Origin: Ciona savignyi
Taxonomy: Eukaryota; Chordata; Ascidiacea; Phlebobranchia; Cionidae
DNA length: 64,000 nucleotides
Assembly: GCA_000149265.1 (NCBI GenBank)
Contig: CH003386.1
Location: forward strand, 563,989 to 627,988
Reading direction: 5' to 3'
Below are positions 50,681 to 63,234 of the stretch, in pieces; position 1 is the first letter of the stretch, and each line of letters begins with the position of its first letter. The notes under the pieces are model-generated. The model was not told the DNA's origin. It made no database searches and saw only the letters and a list, made by a program, of their open reading frames with translations. The translations under genes and the position numbers were made by a program.

Positions 50681-53600
50681 ATTCTTGTGAGAACACCCCT
50701 GGGGGTTTCTATTAATGAAAACAAAACTTAAATATCCTATCATATTATATAAGTGTGAGTTAGGTATCGTACTTAGCGTTTTTTGACTAAAAGGGTTTAT
50801 GGGCAATATAGATAAAGCAAACCAACACATAAATATACTCAAAGAAACCAAACGGTTCATATGAATAAACAGTAAGGTTGGTATAGCAGGCTTTCGACCT
50901 CAATAATGATTGACGATGCGTGATTTCCGTAGATGGGCAGGCCAACATAGATCTAATCTGTAATTTCCCAATATAATTGTTTGAAAACACAAGCGAAAAT
51001 AAAGCTTGATTATTTATCAATGAAATAGAAAACCGACTCCATTGTTACTGTTTTGTCGTATCGCGCTATTAGGTGTCGAATAACAAGCTCATTTACCTGC
51101 TGATTTACTACGCTATACGAATAGAGAGAGTACCAAGTAAACACTTTTTGACATTAATATATTTATACATTGCATTGTCATAAATTTATCTTCCCTTGAA
51201 CTAATTCTACATCATTCACCAACATCTGAAGCACCGTCTGTGTACTGCGAGCCTGCGTTCCCAATCTTTATAGCCTACGATTTCTAAAATTAAGCATCAA
51301 TTGTTTCTGAACTTGTTCAGCGAGTTTACCGCGAGGTCTCTGCCCACTGCAGATGCGTTCGATGCATCGAATGTAATAAATGATTGCGAGTGCATTATGT
51401 CGTGCACATCTGTTACTCGATTCATGATCTCTAGAGGTCACACACGGACGAAAAGACGTCGACAGATGTGTCACCACTGAGGCGTTGATGTTCATACTTG
51501 CAAACGCGATGTGCGAACAGGCTGCTGCGGTTCGGTCGTGTGACCGATACATGTACCAACAAACTAAAAATGGGATGTCATTTTAGTCTGGTAAAAAACA
51601 AACAAAAAAAAAACAGACTGTTGCGGAGGGAAGCTGTGTGGCCAATTAGTTAAGGAGACTAGTTTATACACCATACACATATTTAGGTTAAAAATATAGC
51701 GTCACCGAAAGAAATTATGATTAAACGTTGGATTAAGTGGTCGCATGCATCAGGAATAAGACATTATTTATCTGTTTATTTTTCTAATAGTGTAATGATT
51801 TTTTCAAGTTCGGCCTCTATGTATCCGCATGTTGTCGGCTTAGCACATACCACAGTTTCTCAACCTTTGTGCCGTAATAGTTTTAGCAGTGCGCCGAAAT
51901 AAAAATTCTGAATTTTAAAGAAATTGGAGTTAATGTCACTATAATGTGGTAAATTTATTGTAATTGCGACATTACAATTTTATAAAATTCTTATACGAGC
52001 TGTTTTATGTTATACGAGCATGTTTACAGTCATTGGAGGCGCGCATAACTTTTATTTGCCTTTTAAGACGACACAACCCTCGCATAAAAAAAACGTTTAA
52101 AATAATTGTTTCTGCACCGCTGCAGTAGTTTTTTGGTTCGGTAATTGTTTTTGGTTGGTTGATTTTGGTAACATATTATTTCTATGATTTTTTCTTGACG
52201 ATTTTACGTTTTTGATTTGTATAGTTCTTTTCTAGTACAGCGGCTGCGAGGAAGCAGCAATTTATTTAGTAAATGGTAAATAAGAAGTAAACAGTCAAAG
52301 AAGTAACGGACGCGCAATTGTTAAGTTATTATTTTGTTTTAGTTCTTCCATTTTTAATTTTTTTATAATGTCTCATACTCATTTATGTTTTTTTTAGTTA
52401 CCGCTTAAAACCAAATAAGAAATTGGAAAAAGCGCGTCAACCTTACTGCATGCTGCCGTAAGAATAATACTATAAAAAAAAGTGTTTTGCTTACCGGTAT
52501 GTAAAAACGTGCCACGGAAATATTATAGTTTGAGCACCGCTTATCTGAATATCAACAGTCAGTGGATCCATTTTGACATGCCTAATCCAGTAAGTTTTAA
52601 TATTTAAACACATATATATTCAAAACATTATGATACGCAAAACGTGTCAACGTTATCTATAACAGACATGCTAAAACGGGTTTCGGAAATGAGAAACGCA
52701 CTTCGGTACAAACTGTAATGAATACCAAGTTCAAAAGTTCGTATAGGCTAGTCGCGGTGGAAAATTTTCAAATAAATTAACACATTACGCCCGGAGGTAG
52801 AAACGACAGCTTACCGGTAAGCATTTATCAGTAATGAATTTTCCGCCACGAAACTAGGTATGTTCGGTTTAAGATTGCAACGTGTGGGCCACTTAAATTA
52901 GTACATTGCGCCCATATATTCACTTCACACCTGAAGAACAGACCAAACATTCGCGAAAGTTCGTCTTTTAAAAACAGTCCAACACCCATTCAATCCGATA
53001 GCTGTCATATGGAATAGATACTACAATAAACTCCCAGTAAGATTAACAAAGCTACATTAAAGAAACTTCATTTATCAATGGTTATGCTATTGTTGTGTCG
53101 CCGTGAAATCAAAATATGGACACTGTAGACATGGAGAGTCTTCAAAACGACCAACTGTAAAATATCTTTGAGTATAGTGAGACTAAAAATAGCAACTTTA
53201 AGTATTACCATGCTAATAAGCGCACCGCTGCTCAAATTATGGTAGTTTATATGACATAATAATAAATGTTGCTGTTTTTTCTTAGAAATTCAGCAAAATA
53301 GGACACACATTTTATTGTAAAATGCGGTATTTAAATAAAAATATCACTTCTGAATATTTAAACTCATTTTGCCAAATACATACTCAAAGGGTACTTTCTC
53401 CCCTTTCCAATGTGAAATTCCAAGTGCTGAACTAACGTGTGTATCGATATAACTATTGAACCATGACGATTGACGATTGTCTTTCATGGAACGTGCGATT
53501 TTACTTAGGCTGCTTATCTTGACAACTTCCAAACACATGAGAATTTGGTGAAAACAGCGTACTGTAAAGCGTTTGTAACTATGCGCCCTAACATGTAAAC

Positions 53601-54435
53601 CAATTCGGATATATCTTTAAAAGTCGTACATTATGGGCTAAGTTAATTCGCTTAAATCCCCTTTTTTTATAAACAGTATGTACTACTACCTAAAGCTGAG
53701 CTAATTTACTTAAATCATTTTATAAAAACACCGGCGAGCTGATTGCTTATGATGACTGTATGACTACTCGTTCTGATAAACAACCTGCATTAAAACAAGA
53801 ATGCTAAGAACAAGTTGACCGTATAAGGGGAAGCCAATAGTTCCTGGTTGACACTGCACACCACGACAATCTGATTCTAACGTGGTGTACGCTGTACAGC
53901 AGTAGGACAACGCCTTTATCAAATTGCCTTTTTTCTTATACGCAGTTTTAAATGAGTACACTCATTATTATTGAAGAATTTTGTACTTTGCCGGTTAATA
54001 CCTATTATTAAAACACTGTTATATAACACTTGTCATTTTGTATCGTGTGCGTGCTGTCACAATAACTAGTATTATGTTTACTCTAAGCTTGTTTCATTCT
54101 CGTGCTTTAAAGACAAACAAAAAGCTCTATAGCCTAACATATAAGAACAAAAATATGGACAGTGCACCCAAGTATAGCTTTTGTAGTTCTTGGATATAAA
54201 CAACATGCGGCGTCAGCAGGTCTGTTCAATCTGATTTGCTGCAAAAGAAACGATAATCCCAATCTTCATTAATCTAGACCAGACCCTTGGTCCGTACACT
54301 ACAAATGGGTCGATAATTCTTTGAAATGAATAAATATAGACGGTAAATCAATAATAATTCGGTTCCATCAAACGCAGGCCATGATAATGCGAGCACTTTC
54401 AGAACTGCTGCAACTCAACAGACGCCATTCTCAGT
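50681..54435. other. Gene-poor stretch
   Basis: No supportable gene. A minus-strand ORF at 53344-53538 has fairly balanced composition and could be a terminal exon of the acidic membrane-protein gene or of an unseen gene, but the link cannot be made. A short A-rich tract at 51595-51615 may be a retroposon tail. A loose inverted repeat (agtcgcggtggaaaatt near 52750 and aattttccgccacgaaact near 52838) is present. Confidence 0.45.
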
Positions 54436-54441
54436 TTTATT
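54436..54441 (-). terminator. PolyA signal of the acidic membrane-protein gene
   Basis: AATAAA on the minus strand, 22 bases after the TGA at 54464-54466. Confidence 0.6.
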
Positions 54442-54463
54442 TTTGTATAATGTAACTCTGCTG

Positions 54464-56428
54464 TCATTCAGCGACGTTAGTTTCAGATGCTTCAGGCTGG
54501 ACTGCGTTGCTATTTTCGTCTGGTGCATTGTTGCTTTCAGTTTCCTGATTGAAGCCATTAACGGAACTGGTTACTGTTTAAATTTCTTTACTATGCTTAT
54601 GCTAAATACCAGACCACCAATCACTTTAGCATTTAAAACGTGTAAATTAAGAAATAAATTGACATTACTTGGTGTCTGCAAAAAAATACAAACAAACCAT
54701 CTCTCACGTACCGGTACCTATTTTTATTTGTTTTGAGTTCTAGCCAACTCAAAACAAGCTATAATTGGTAAAGCAGCAACATCAAAACACTGGCTTGTAA
54801 ATTTATGCTACTAGATGGCAAAAGGTAATTTAAACCATTATAAATAGTGAGATAAATTACCGGAATAACAATATCCTCCACAGCGTTCAAGGCGTATGAT
54901 CTTGCTTCTTCGTCGGTTTGGGCCTGGGTGTAAAATATATCTGGTTGCCAGTTGGTTTATTGTTTTTTTTATGGACTATTCTCTGTACTATTTACAAATT
55001 CGACAAGTGACTAATTGATTTACGTAACATTAGGGATGTTGTAACAGTAATCAGTAGTTGAACCTGATAGTTTTTAATTCTATAGCCTATTTCCCCTAAT
55101 ATGCCATCGTGATTAAAGAAATATTTTCATGCAACCCACCATAATGATTCTTCGCACTACCTCTTCGTCATCCGAGTCATGAGACCCTTCTTCGGAGAGC
55201 TCTTCCAAAACATCGTCATCACGAATCATCATCATAATCACTTCATTGTTTACGTCATAATCCGGATCAAATTCCCCTTCAGGTTCCCAACCATCGCCGG
55301 TAGCCCTGTGATTAATTCGATTGAAAAGTAGATAATCCAAAGTCGAACACATTAGGCTTATTGGGGAGATTAGATCCTTGGATTAAATATAATTAAAAGG
55401 TTCATTAGATATAATATTAATACCCAATCTGCACATGGCACTTAGGGCACTTTATCGCCATCCACTGGCAAATACTTCGTTTAATTACAGTAAGAGGGAT
55501 ACATACCGTAGTGTTTACATACAGTACCAGTAGCTAGTCGTTTATGTTTATGGGCAAGGGGCGGGTATTGTTTGTACTGAGTGGATTATTGGCTACTACT
55601 AAAACTAAAGGGACGTCTTAAGTTAGATATAACGGACTCCAATAGATCCGGTGACACGGCGATGAATCAGATTAAATCTGGTAATTACGGGTCTGCTAAC
55701 GCCACCTCACGTATTCCCCTGGTAATACGCAATAAATTAGTATCAGATAAATAAACCTACCTATAATCAACCACTGAGTTTTGATTTTGTGGGCCTTCGA
55801 CTGGTGGATCAACTGGGTCGCCCGGGTTAGGTTCCACTTCTGGTTGATTTCGGTAACCTCCCCTTCTTGTTGGTGGTCGGTTTCTGAACTGAGATTGACC
55901 GGTCGAGTGTGAACTTGACCGAGGACGTTTGCATATCCCGATAACAAAGTTAGTCAGAAACCTATAATTTTAATGGAACTCCAGTAAATTTAAGCTTGGT
56001 GTTTTCCTTATTTGGTAACTAGGATATGATAGGATATTCATGTTTATCCTGGTAATGGAAAAACCAAGGGAGTTAACACTCGGGCATTTGTCAGATCACC
56101 TCGCGCGCCCGTATTTCAGTGTATGATTTACACGTTCCTTCAATTTGGTAGAACCCATTAATCCGCTTGGTTCAGGTTATGTCTTTTAAGTGCTTTGTCC
56201 AAGGACAAAACCGACTAGCTAGCGACCAATTTCGAGTCTGCAACCCTTCGGCTAAAAGGCATCGCCTACTCACCATGAGAAAAGACACACTCCAAAGAAC
56301 ACGCTAACTACAAGAATGTCATCAACAAAATTCGCAGAATCAGCGGATAGAATTCTTATTAAACTTCCAGCAACAAGTTCGGATGCAGAAAGGCTGCAGT
56401 GCGGATCCCCTTCGGTACATTCGGCCAT
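54464..56428 (-). CDS. Unrecognised single-pass membrane protein with acidic tail
   Basis: Four minus-strand exons join in phase: 56274-56428 (start codon), 55761-55961, 55161-55305 and 54861-54923. A likely terminal exon at 54464 to about 54570 reads ETESNNAPDENSNAVQPEAS and stops before an AATAAA, but its link to exon 4 (phase 0) is not resolved; a small exon may be missing. The N-terminus has no signal peptide. One hydrophobic segment (about residues 41-61, ILVVSVFFGVCLFSWFLTNF) is followed by a basic stretch KRPRSSS, so it is probably a single-pass protein. A proline-rich stretch (PNPGDPVDPPVEGP) comes next. The remainder is strongly acidic (EGEFDPDYD, DDVLEELSEEG, DSDDEE). I do not recognise a family. 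The gene follows the aminergic receptor on the same strand, 316 bases from its stop. Confidence 0.72.
56020..56273 (-). repeat. SINE forming most of intron 1 of the acidic membrane-protein gene
   Basis: GGATA-tailed SINE in the same orientation as the gene. The tail (taggatatgataggatattc) starts at about 56022 and the tRNA-like head reaches the exon 1 boundary. The 5' splice site (GTGAGT, 56268-56273) falls in the part of the head that reads ggttaagtgcg in other copies. About 60 bases of unrelated intron remain on the acceptor side. Confidence 0.78.
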
Positions 56429-56744
56429 AATTTATTATCTTTTTTGAACGATTACATTGCCTTAAAAATAAGTATGAAACAGCCTTGCACAATTATCTTT
56501 TATCCGGTGTTTCTAAAAACTTTTATCATCTCATTTTAAATCTATCTGTGTTTGTAACTGTTCTTTCACTAAGGTCTTTCTCGAATCATAAAGCATTTAA
56601 AACGTCATAGATGTACTTTTGACAACATTTCTCATTCACGAAATTTTACAAAGACAAACCACAATACAGGTATAAAATACGCACTGATATACACAGGCAA
56701 AGTACAAATATTCAAAAAGTTTCGAACTGGGAATAGGTGAAAAT

Positions 56745-59700
56745 TCAGCGGCACCGAATTTTGTAAAAATGTGAGGTAAGCAATTTCTTGAAGGCGGAAT
56801 GGAAATCTCGGTTAAAGGCACCATATAAAATCGGGTTAACCAATGAATTGCAGTAACCCAGCCACAGTACAATACTTCTCAGGGAACGGGGAATTTCGCA
56901 ATCGCAAAAGGCGGCGGCTAGGGTGACCGCAAAGAATGGTAACCAGCAAATCACAAAAGCTCCCACAATTGTCCCAAGCGTCTTTATTGCCCTTACTTCA
57001 CGCGTTTTCAGCAGTTTTATTTTTGCCCTAAGACTGAGCGAGTGGGCAAGCATTATGCTGGAACGCCTCTGATCAACCAGTCTCCTCTGTTGTTTCCTGT
57101 CGCTGTACTTGTGGCAGCAATTAAAAATGCCTGCAATTCTAGGAGTTGACTTCTGCTGCGCCTCAAAGCTTGGAATTCTTCTGTATTGCAAGGTGTCCTG
57201 TGTTCGTTTAACTAATGGGACTATACCTCCATTGACCGCGTTGGATCCACTTGGATAACAGGCAATATTACCTTGATCGACAAAGCGGACTCTTCCGACC
57301 GTGGTTTGGGTGCGTCTTCGCGAAAACGGAGTTTCGTTTGTCAAGATCATCTTTTTAGCAAGCCAAACATCGCTCTCTGAAAATCGCTTAATCAGACGTC
57401 GATTGCTGAAAGCGAAAAATATTTCAATAAAAAAGTAAAATATCAATCATTCTATTTATTTTTTTTAGCATTTAAGACAAAATGAAAATATATGGCAATT
57501 AAATGCAAATATTCATCTAAACCTACTTGTGAATTTGCAAAATGCTTTCAGATATTCTTCGATGTCTGGTCTCGTGAACATACAGATTACACGTTGTGGC
57601 ATTTTTAATGGGTTTCTCATGATGACATACATTTTGTACTTTATCCCAATGAAAATCAGTTGCTAAGGCGTGTTGTTGAACCTTTGGAAAAGAGTTGTTC
57701 TCTGTTTTGCCATTTGTAATCGAATAATCGTTTTCAATGGCGTAGTTTCGATGGCGCGGAACGGTTTCTTCAATTTCTATGTGTGCGAAGTCTGCCCTGT
57801 TGTTAGTTTGCGCAACTTCTCTTGCTATTCTCTTGCTAATCATTCTTCCAGGAGGAGACCTCTTTGAACGGATCGAAAGCGCATCTTCGGATGACAAGGA
57901 TTCTAGTCGAGTCCTTGACTCCGATCTTCGGATGTGTTGATGAATTTTGACGTAAATTCGCACGTAAGCGGTGAGCAGAAGGGCAAGAGGAATGTAGAAT
58001 GACCCTAGGGTCGCGAATAACGTATACTCTCTATAGTGCCCGACCTAGAGACAAATATAATTAGAACATACGACGTTAAGATATATAAAGTTTTATTGAT
58101 GTCTGTCGTTGTTTTAATAAAAAAAATGGACAAATGTATATATTTTCTTTGCATTTTTACAACGTTAAGATATATAAATTTGTATTAAATCTGTTGTTTG
58201 TATTTTTAAATGAAAAAATGTATATAATTACTTCGCATTTTTTTGTTGATGAAGATTCAGTTGCATTTGTAGCATGCGACTGGGCGGACGGCTTCCATCC
58301 TAATATCGGAGGAATGCTGATGCACATGGCAAGAGCCCAAACCAGGATTATCTTGGGATACACCCTTGCAAAAATATTACTATTAAAATCGATATGTATG
58401 TTGCAGTCATTAAAAAATACAAAATCGTGATAATTGTTTGTTTTTATTTGTTTAAAATAGGACATGATATTTATGTTTCACCCCGTAAATGTGAAAACAC
58501 AAGGGGGGTTATACCACGGGCAATATTTTTACCTCGCTCCACCGTTGGGTTACCAAGGCTGTTGTCGTTAACCCACTCGTTTCAGGCAAGACCGCTACGT
58601 GCCTTGACCACATGACAACCGACTAGCTAGCGACCATTTTTGATTTTTTAACCCTTGCGACTCTTCAGCTAAAAGGCGGAAAACTATCCAAAGCTATATT
58701 TTGTCAGACAAATGTAATTTTTTTAAAGAAACAGGAAATCATAACAATTACAGTAATTAAAACACGTCAGTACAAAATCGCACAACACAACGCAGGTAAA
58801 AGCAAGACTCGGTAAAACTATTGAATAATGAATGAATAACACAAAAAACGAGTTCCTGCTATAAAGAGATATGGATATTATTCAGATTTGCAATATAGAA
58901 AATTATGTAGGACTTACGTGCGGCGTCGACCTTGCGAAAAATATCTCACAGCGCCTGTGATTGAGCGGTGTCGTTCAAATGCAATAGCGCATAAATGCAG
59001 TATTGATGCAGTACAGCAAGCGATGTCTATTGCTGTCCAAAATTGACACAAGATGTCTCCGAATACCCATGTGCCTAATATCTAAAACATGACGCTTGTG
59101 TAAAATGTGTGTCCGAACGGTTTACAAGGAAGACCAAACAAACATACAAAACTCTGGTCCGGTAAAATAAAAATTCACATTACATGATGGGTTTAGTTTC
59201 GAACCACAGATAAAAAAATGGTTTAATCACAAGGGTTGTACAACTACAAGTTCACTCAAACTAGGTATACGATATGAATTATTACAAGACTATAATTTAA
59301 AGACGAAAAGGTATATTTCTTACCTCGTACAATGCACTAAAGGGCATGACGAGACAAGCCACCATAAAATCAGTGATAGCCAACGAGCAGATAAGAAAAT
59401 TTGCGGTTGTTTGTAAGTTTCTTTCTGATTTCACTGCAGCAACAACCAGAATATTCCCGAATATTGAGCCGACAATAATGACCACCAAAAGAATTGCCAG
59501 AGCAATCGATTCTAAAGATAGTCAGCTTAATGTAAGGCGTGGTATTTACTCTATTTAATTGTCCCCAATAAAACTGGCCAGTTGAAGTTTCTATTTTAGT
59601 GTAAACATTACGAGCCCCGACGTTGAAAATGAATTTAAGGTATTAAGCCAATTACTGTTCAAATTAAATGGAGCATTTATCAGAAACATTTTCTTTTTAA

Positions 59701-59897
59701 AAATAGGTGTTCATGGTCGTTGGAAATCGTTGATATGTGTTAGGTAGAAACAACTGTTACTTACCGGGAGTTTGCGCTCGAATTACAGTGGAACGACTGA
59801 AATTTCCGCCAGCAGTGAAGTTCAGTATTTCTTTTGCGATGACCAGTCCGTCCGGTAGCGCGAACTCATTCTCAGCAGTGATATCTTCCATTCTCAT
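56745..59897 (-). CDS. 5-HT1-like aminergic G protein-coupled receptor
   Basis: Six minus-strand exons join in phase: 59765-59897, 59324-59511, 58918-59081, 58232-58364, 57527-58044 and 56745-57405. They encode 598 residues. The N-terminus carries N-glycosylation motifs (NFT, NFS). TM1 has GNILVV and TM2 has LAITD. TM3 has the amine-binding aspartate in AIDIACCTASILHLCAIAFE (D126) as in serotonin 5-HT1 receptors. The following motif is ERH (143-145) where DRY is usual. TM5 reads YTLFATLGSFYIPLALLL. TM6 has FVICWLPFFAV and TM7 has WLGYCNSLVNPILYGAF with NPxxY kept. The third intracellular loop is very long, about 275 residues. It should sense a biogenic amine, most likely serotonin, at the cell surface and couple to G proteins. 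Exact ligand is inferred only. Confidence 0.92.
58462..58685 (-). repeat. Diverged SINE in intron 3 of the aminergic receptor
   Basis: Sense-oriented copy with accccgtaaatgtgaaaaca, accgttgggttaccaaggct and gacaaccgactagctagcga. An internal deletion removes the middle. Confidence 0.75.
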
Positions 59898-61664
59898 TTT
59901 AATCTTTCAAGACGTTTAAAACAAATCTTAACTATAAGGAGCTTGCACTATCAACTAAAACATATAGGCATAAAGGTATAGTTTGTTGACCTTTTATCAG
60001 AGGCTAATCCTTCCAATGATAAATATCTTAAAATTTTAAGAACATTATACGTTGCTAAATATTGCTAAGAAATATATACGATGAAGATCTATTTCAGTGT
60101 TTACTGATTTCATTAATTTATATTCTTCTTTTACTTGGAAAACCGTTGTGTAATATTTGCTGGGGTATTATTCTGGATATCACAATAAAATCGTTTTCAC
60201 CTTCTTCAAATATGACATATCAAATATAATATAATCAGTATGCTTTATCTGAGATTTAAGCCATCCTATTTATATCCACAAGCCATCTGCGTGCGCTGCC
60301 ATTGGCTAATGGAGACGTGGGGGTTTGTTGTTTCAGTGGGAAGCGTAAATACTAAGATCCTTTGTACCGTATACGCAAAATGGCAACGTTATTACGCTGG
60401 CCCACACGCACCACAGCTTGGTTTTCGAATTTCTATTGATTCTTAATTGCCGAAACCACAGCGCACATTATGCACATCAATCTTTCACTTTTGAAAAGCG
60501 TGAATTGGGCTGGACGCGAAATCAATGCAGTGACAACGTAATCGGCTTTCAGGCACTGGAAAAACAAATTATTGTGGCATGTGGTCACTAGCGAAATACA
60601 ATGCTCAGCCTCACATATTTCTAAAAAAATTAAGCGGGTTAACGTGAATGACGAACATCGCTATTACGGAGTAAGTAACGTTTGCTTCCTTAAAAAATGT
60701 AAAATGACTGATGCAAAATTACATTAAACAGTATCTTGGTGTTCTTATAATATTTTTATTAATCTTTTATTTTTCGGCAAATTAAGTAATATCAACAGAA
60801 CATTAAAATAAATATAATCCAAAAAACAGGACATATAGAATCACCATAACATAAGCAAACTTATTAAAGTTTGTTGGCGCCAGGTACATGCTTGGTTATC
60901 AGTGAAGGAGTAAAACTGGAAATACGGACGTAAAAGTCGCCTATAATACTAAAAACTACATAAAAAGATATGTGATTTTAAATTAAAGTCAAAATAGTAG
61001 CCATCAACAACAATGTGACTCATGTTTTCTTTTTGTTGTACTTAGTAGCGAATATACACTAACGAATCTGTCATCTCGTGGTCACATTCCATTCCAACAT
61101 TGGTTTCCTCATTTTTGCTAAAAAAGAAACAACATTTCCTCTGTACTACAAATCCATCTGTCTCCGGTTTTCGATCTGACGTCAGGATTGTTTATTTTGT
61201 AATATCTGTACGAAATTTAAGGATCGTGGATTGTTTTCTTGGTATCGATTGAAAATAATCGATTTCCATTCTTATTAAAACAATAACAAGATTCAGTACC
61301 GATACCAGCCCTCGAAAACTGTTTTTTATTTTTTGATATGACAAAACCGATTTGTCGGCCTATAGGTCGTTCTTGCGGTCAATAGGTTCTCAAAATCCAC
61401 TTACACCGAAATCACCTTAAATCATATACGTGTTATGGTCCATTGTGACTTATTTACGCTGGAAAATATGTTTTTTCATTGGAGTATAGAACCACCTGTG
61501 TGGTAAAAAACAAGTAACCAAGACTTACCGTTTTTCAAGATGACTGACTAATGATTCATCTTCGACTGAACAAAAAAACAATTACCAAATGGTATTTTTG
61601 TTTATTGGAGCATTATATAATCGTTAAACAAATGCGAAATTAGTTCGTAAACTTTGTTTGGCAT
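59898..61664. other. Intergenic upstream of the aminergic receptor
   Basis: No gene seen. It should contain the promoter of the receptor, but no individual site can be supported. Confidence 0.45.
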
Positions 61665-61975
61665 GAGGATAGGATAGAATAGAATAGGATAGGATATTCA
61701 TGTTTATCCCCATGAATGGGAAAACCAAGGGGGTTAACACACGGGCAATCGTCCGATCACCTCGCGCCCACCGTGGGGTTACCAGAGCTATTGTAGTGTG
61801 TTGTGTGTGATTCAGCCGTTTTTTTAATTTTGTAGAACCCACTAATCCGCTGTGTTCAGGCAATGTCCGTAAAGTGCCTTACCACAGACACAACCGACTA
61901 GCTGGCGACCAGTTTCGAACTTAAAACCTTTTGATTGAAAGGCGGCGTACTGAACCGCCAGACTAACCGGCCGGA
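61665..61975 (-). repeat. Full-length GGATA-tailed SINE, followed by a second tail fragment
   Basis: The tail has several GGATAGAATA-type units (61669-61697), the body is complete and the head ends gactaaccggccggat. A further aggatattcatgtttatccc at about 61980-62000 is the beginning of another copy that breaks off, so two insertions are joined here. Confidence 0.88.
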
Positions 61976-62010
61976 TCATAGGATATTCATGTTTATCCCC
62001 GTAAATGGAC

Positions 62011-62823
62011 AAGGCATTTAACCGCAGTTGCTTAATATTAGTAGAATAATTGGCTATATGACAAGTGTTATGCTAAGTCTCCATAAAAAAATCAAAAATA
62101 CAACGTTCCTGCAGGCGCTTCTGTTACTAATTCACTTCTAAACTGGCACATGATTGTATACAACGCATATAGGCACGAAATCTCAACAACGTCAATGACG
62201 TAGGGGAAATCCCCTAACATAAAACGAATATTTGCTTATAACTTTTTAACAAAAAAACATTGAAAGAAACTGATTTGATTTTTGAAATCAGCGTATTTTT
62301 TCCATTTATTAAGATATTACTACAATCGACTTCAGTTCCCCTTTAAGTGGTACAATCCAGTGGCTTATAGCCTACATATATACCAATCACTTTTCAAAAA
62401 TGATCTTGGTTATTACCCCATCATGGACGAGTAAAACAATGTAAGAGTGGGGGTCTCTGCAGACTGCATACGCTCTTTTCGATTAAGCTAGCTGGCCTTT
62501 CGCTTATTTTTTAAATACAAGAACGGCGGCATCAATTGTATATATAAATTTTCCCCAAAACGCAAAAAATAAGTTTGGTTAACCGTTCCCAACAAATAGT
62601 TAAAAAAAAACTATTGCTTTTGTACAATCATCTGTTTCCATTAGTCACTACCATAATATATTTTTAAACAACTTTTTAATTGAATACTTCATAATTACTA
62701 TTCTCGAGGTTTATCGCTTTGTAGAGCGAAATAAAAGAACATTTAAGAACGAATCGTAAAACTATTACTAAACAGACTTTGGGATCACGTGCTTGTACAA
62801 AACGTAAACATGGCGTTTTTAAG
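62011..62823. other. Intergenic, no gene seen
   Basis: AT-rich sequence without supportable coding or repeat structure. Confidence 0.45.
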
Positions 62824-63031
62824 GGTGCCTCTAAATACTATAGGACCGCTTGGATCACTTAGATTGCTATGGAAAGTAATTTTAACCCTGTCCCAAACAC
62901 TAATCTCAACCCCAGAACTTACTTTAACCCCAACCCTAACATTATTATCATGGCTTTTGTAATTACGAAGTATAGTAAGCGCTCCAAGCGATTAAAGCGC
63001 TCCAAGCGCTCCTATAGTATTTAGAGGTACC
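62824..63031. mobile_element. Small foldback MITE
   Basis: About 208 bp with terminal inverted repeats of roughly 30 bp: ggtgcctctaaatactatag on the left and, complemented, ggtacctctaaatactatag on the right. The match continues through ggaccgcttgga against ggagcgcttgga. A clean target duplication was not found, so the superfamily is open. It lies about 200 bases upstream of the neurochondrin start codon. Confidence 0.8.
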
Positions 63032-63234
63032 GTTTTTTTAACGAGTTGTCCAACAATAGGCTAATAGTGTATTAATTTACTTTATTGACCAAGATCCCAG
63101 TTTAAATAATAAAATCTAACAGCTCATCGTAATTTGCAGTCGTATCGAATTTTGTTTTGGTGAGAGAGTTTGTGATCAAATACTAAAAATTGTTACCGTG
63201 ATGGTCAGTGTTTACTGACTACGTCGGACGGATT

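Noticed and set aside
51590..51690. Third copy of the A-tailed SINE
   Set aside because: An A-rich tract and a tggccaattagttaa stretch are present, but in the wrong order for one element and without a target duplication.
52750..52860. Inverted repeat as a MITE
   Set aside because: The two arms match only loosely and no target duplication was found.
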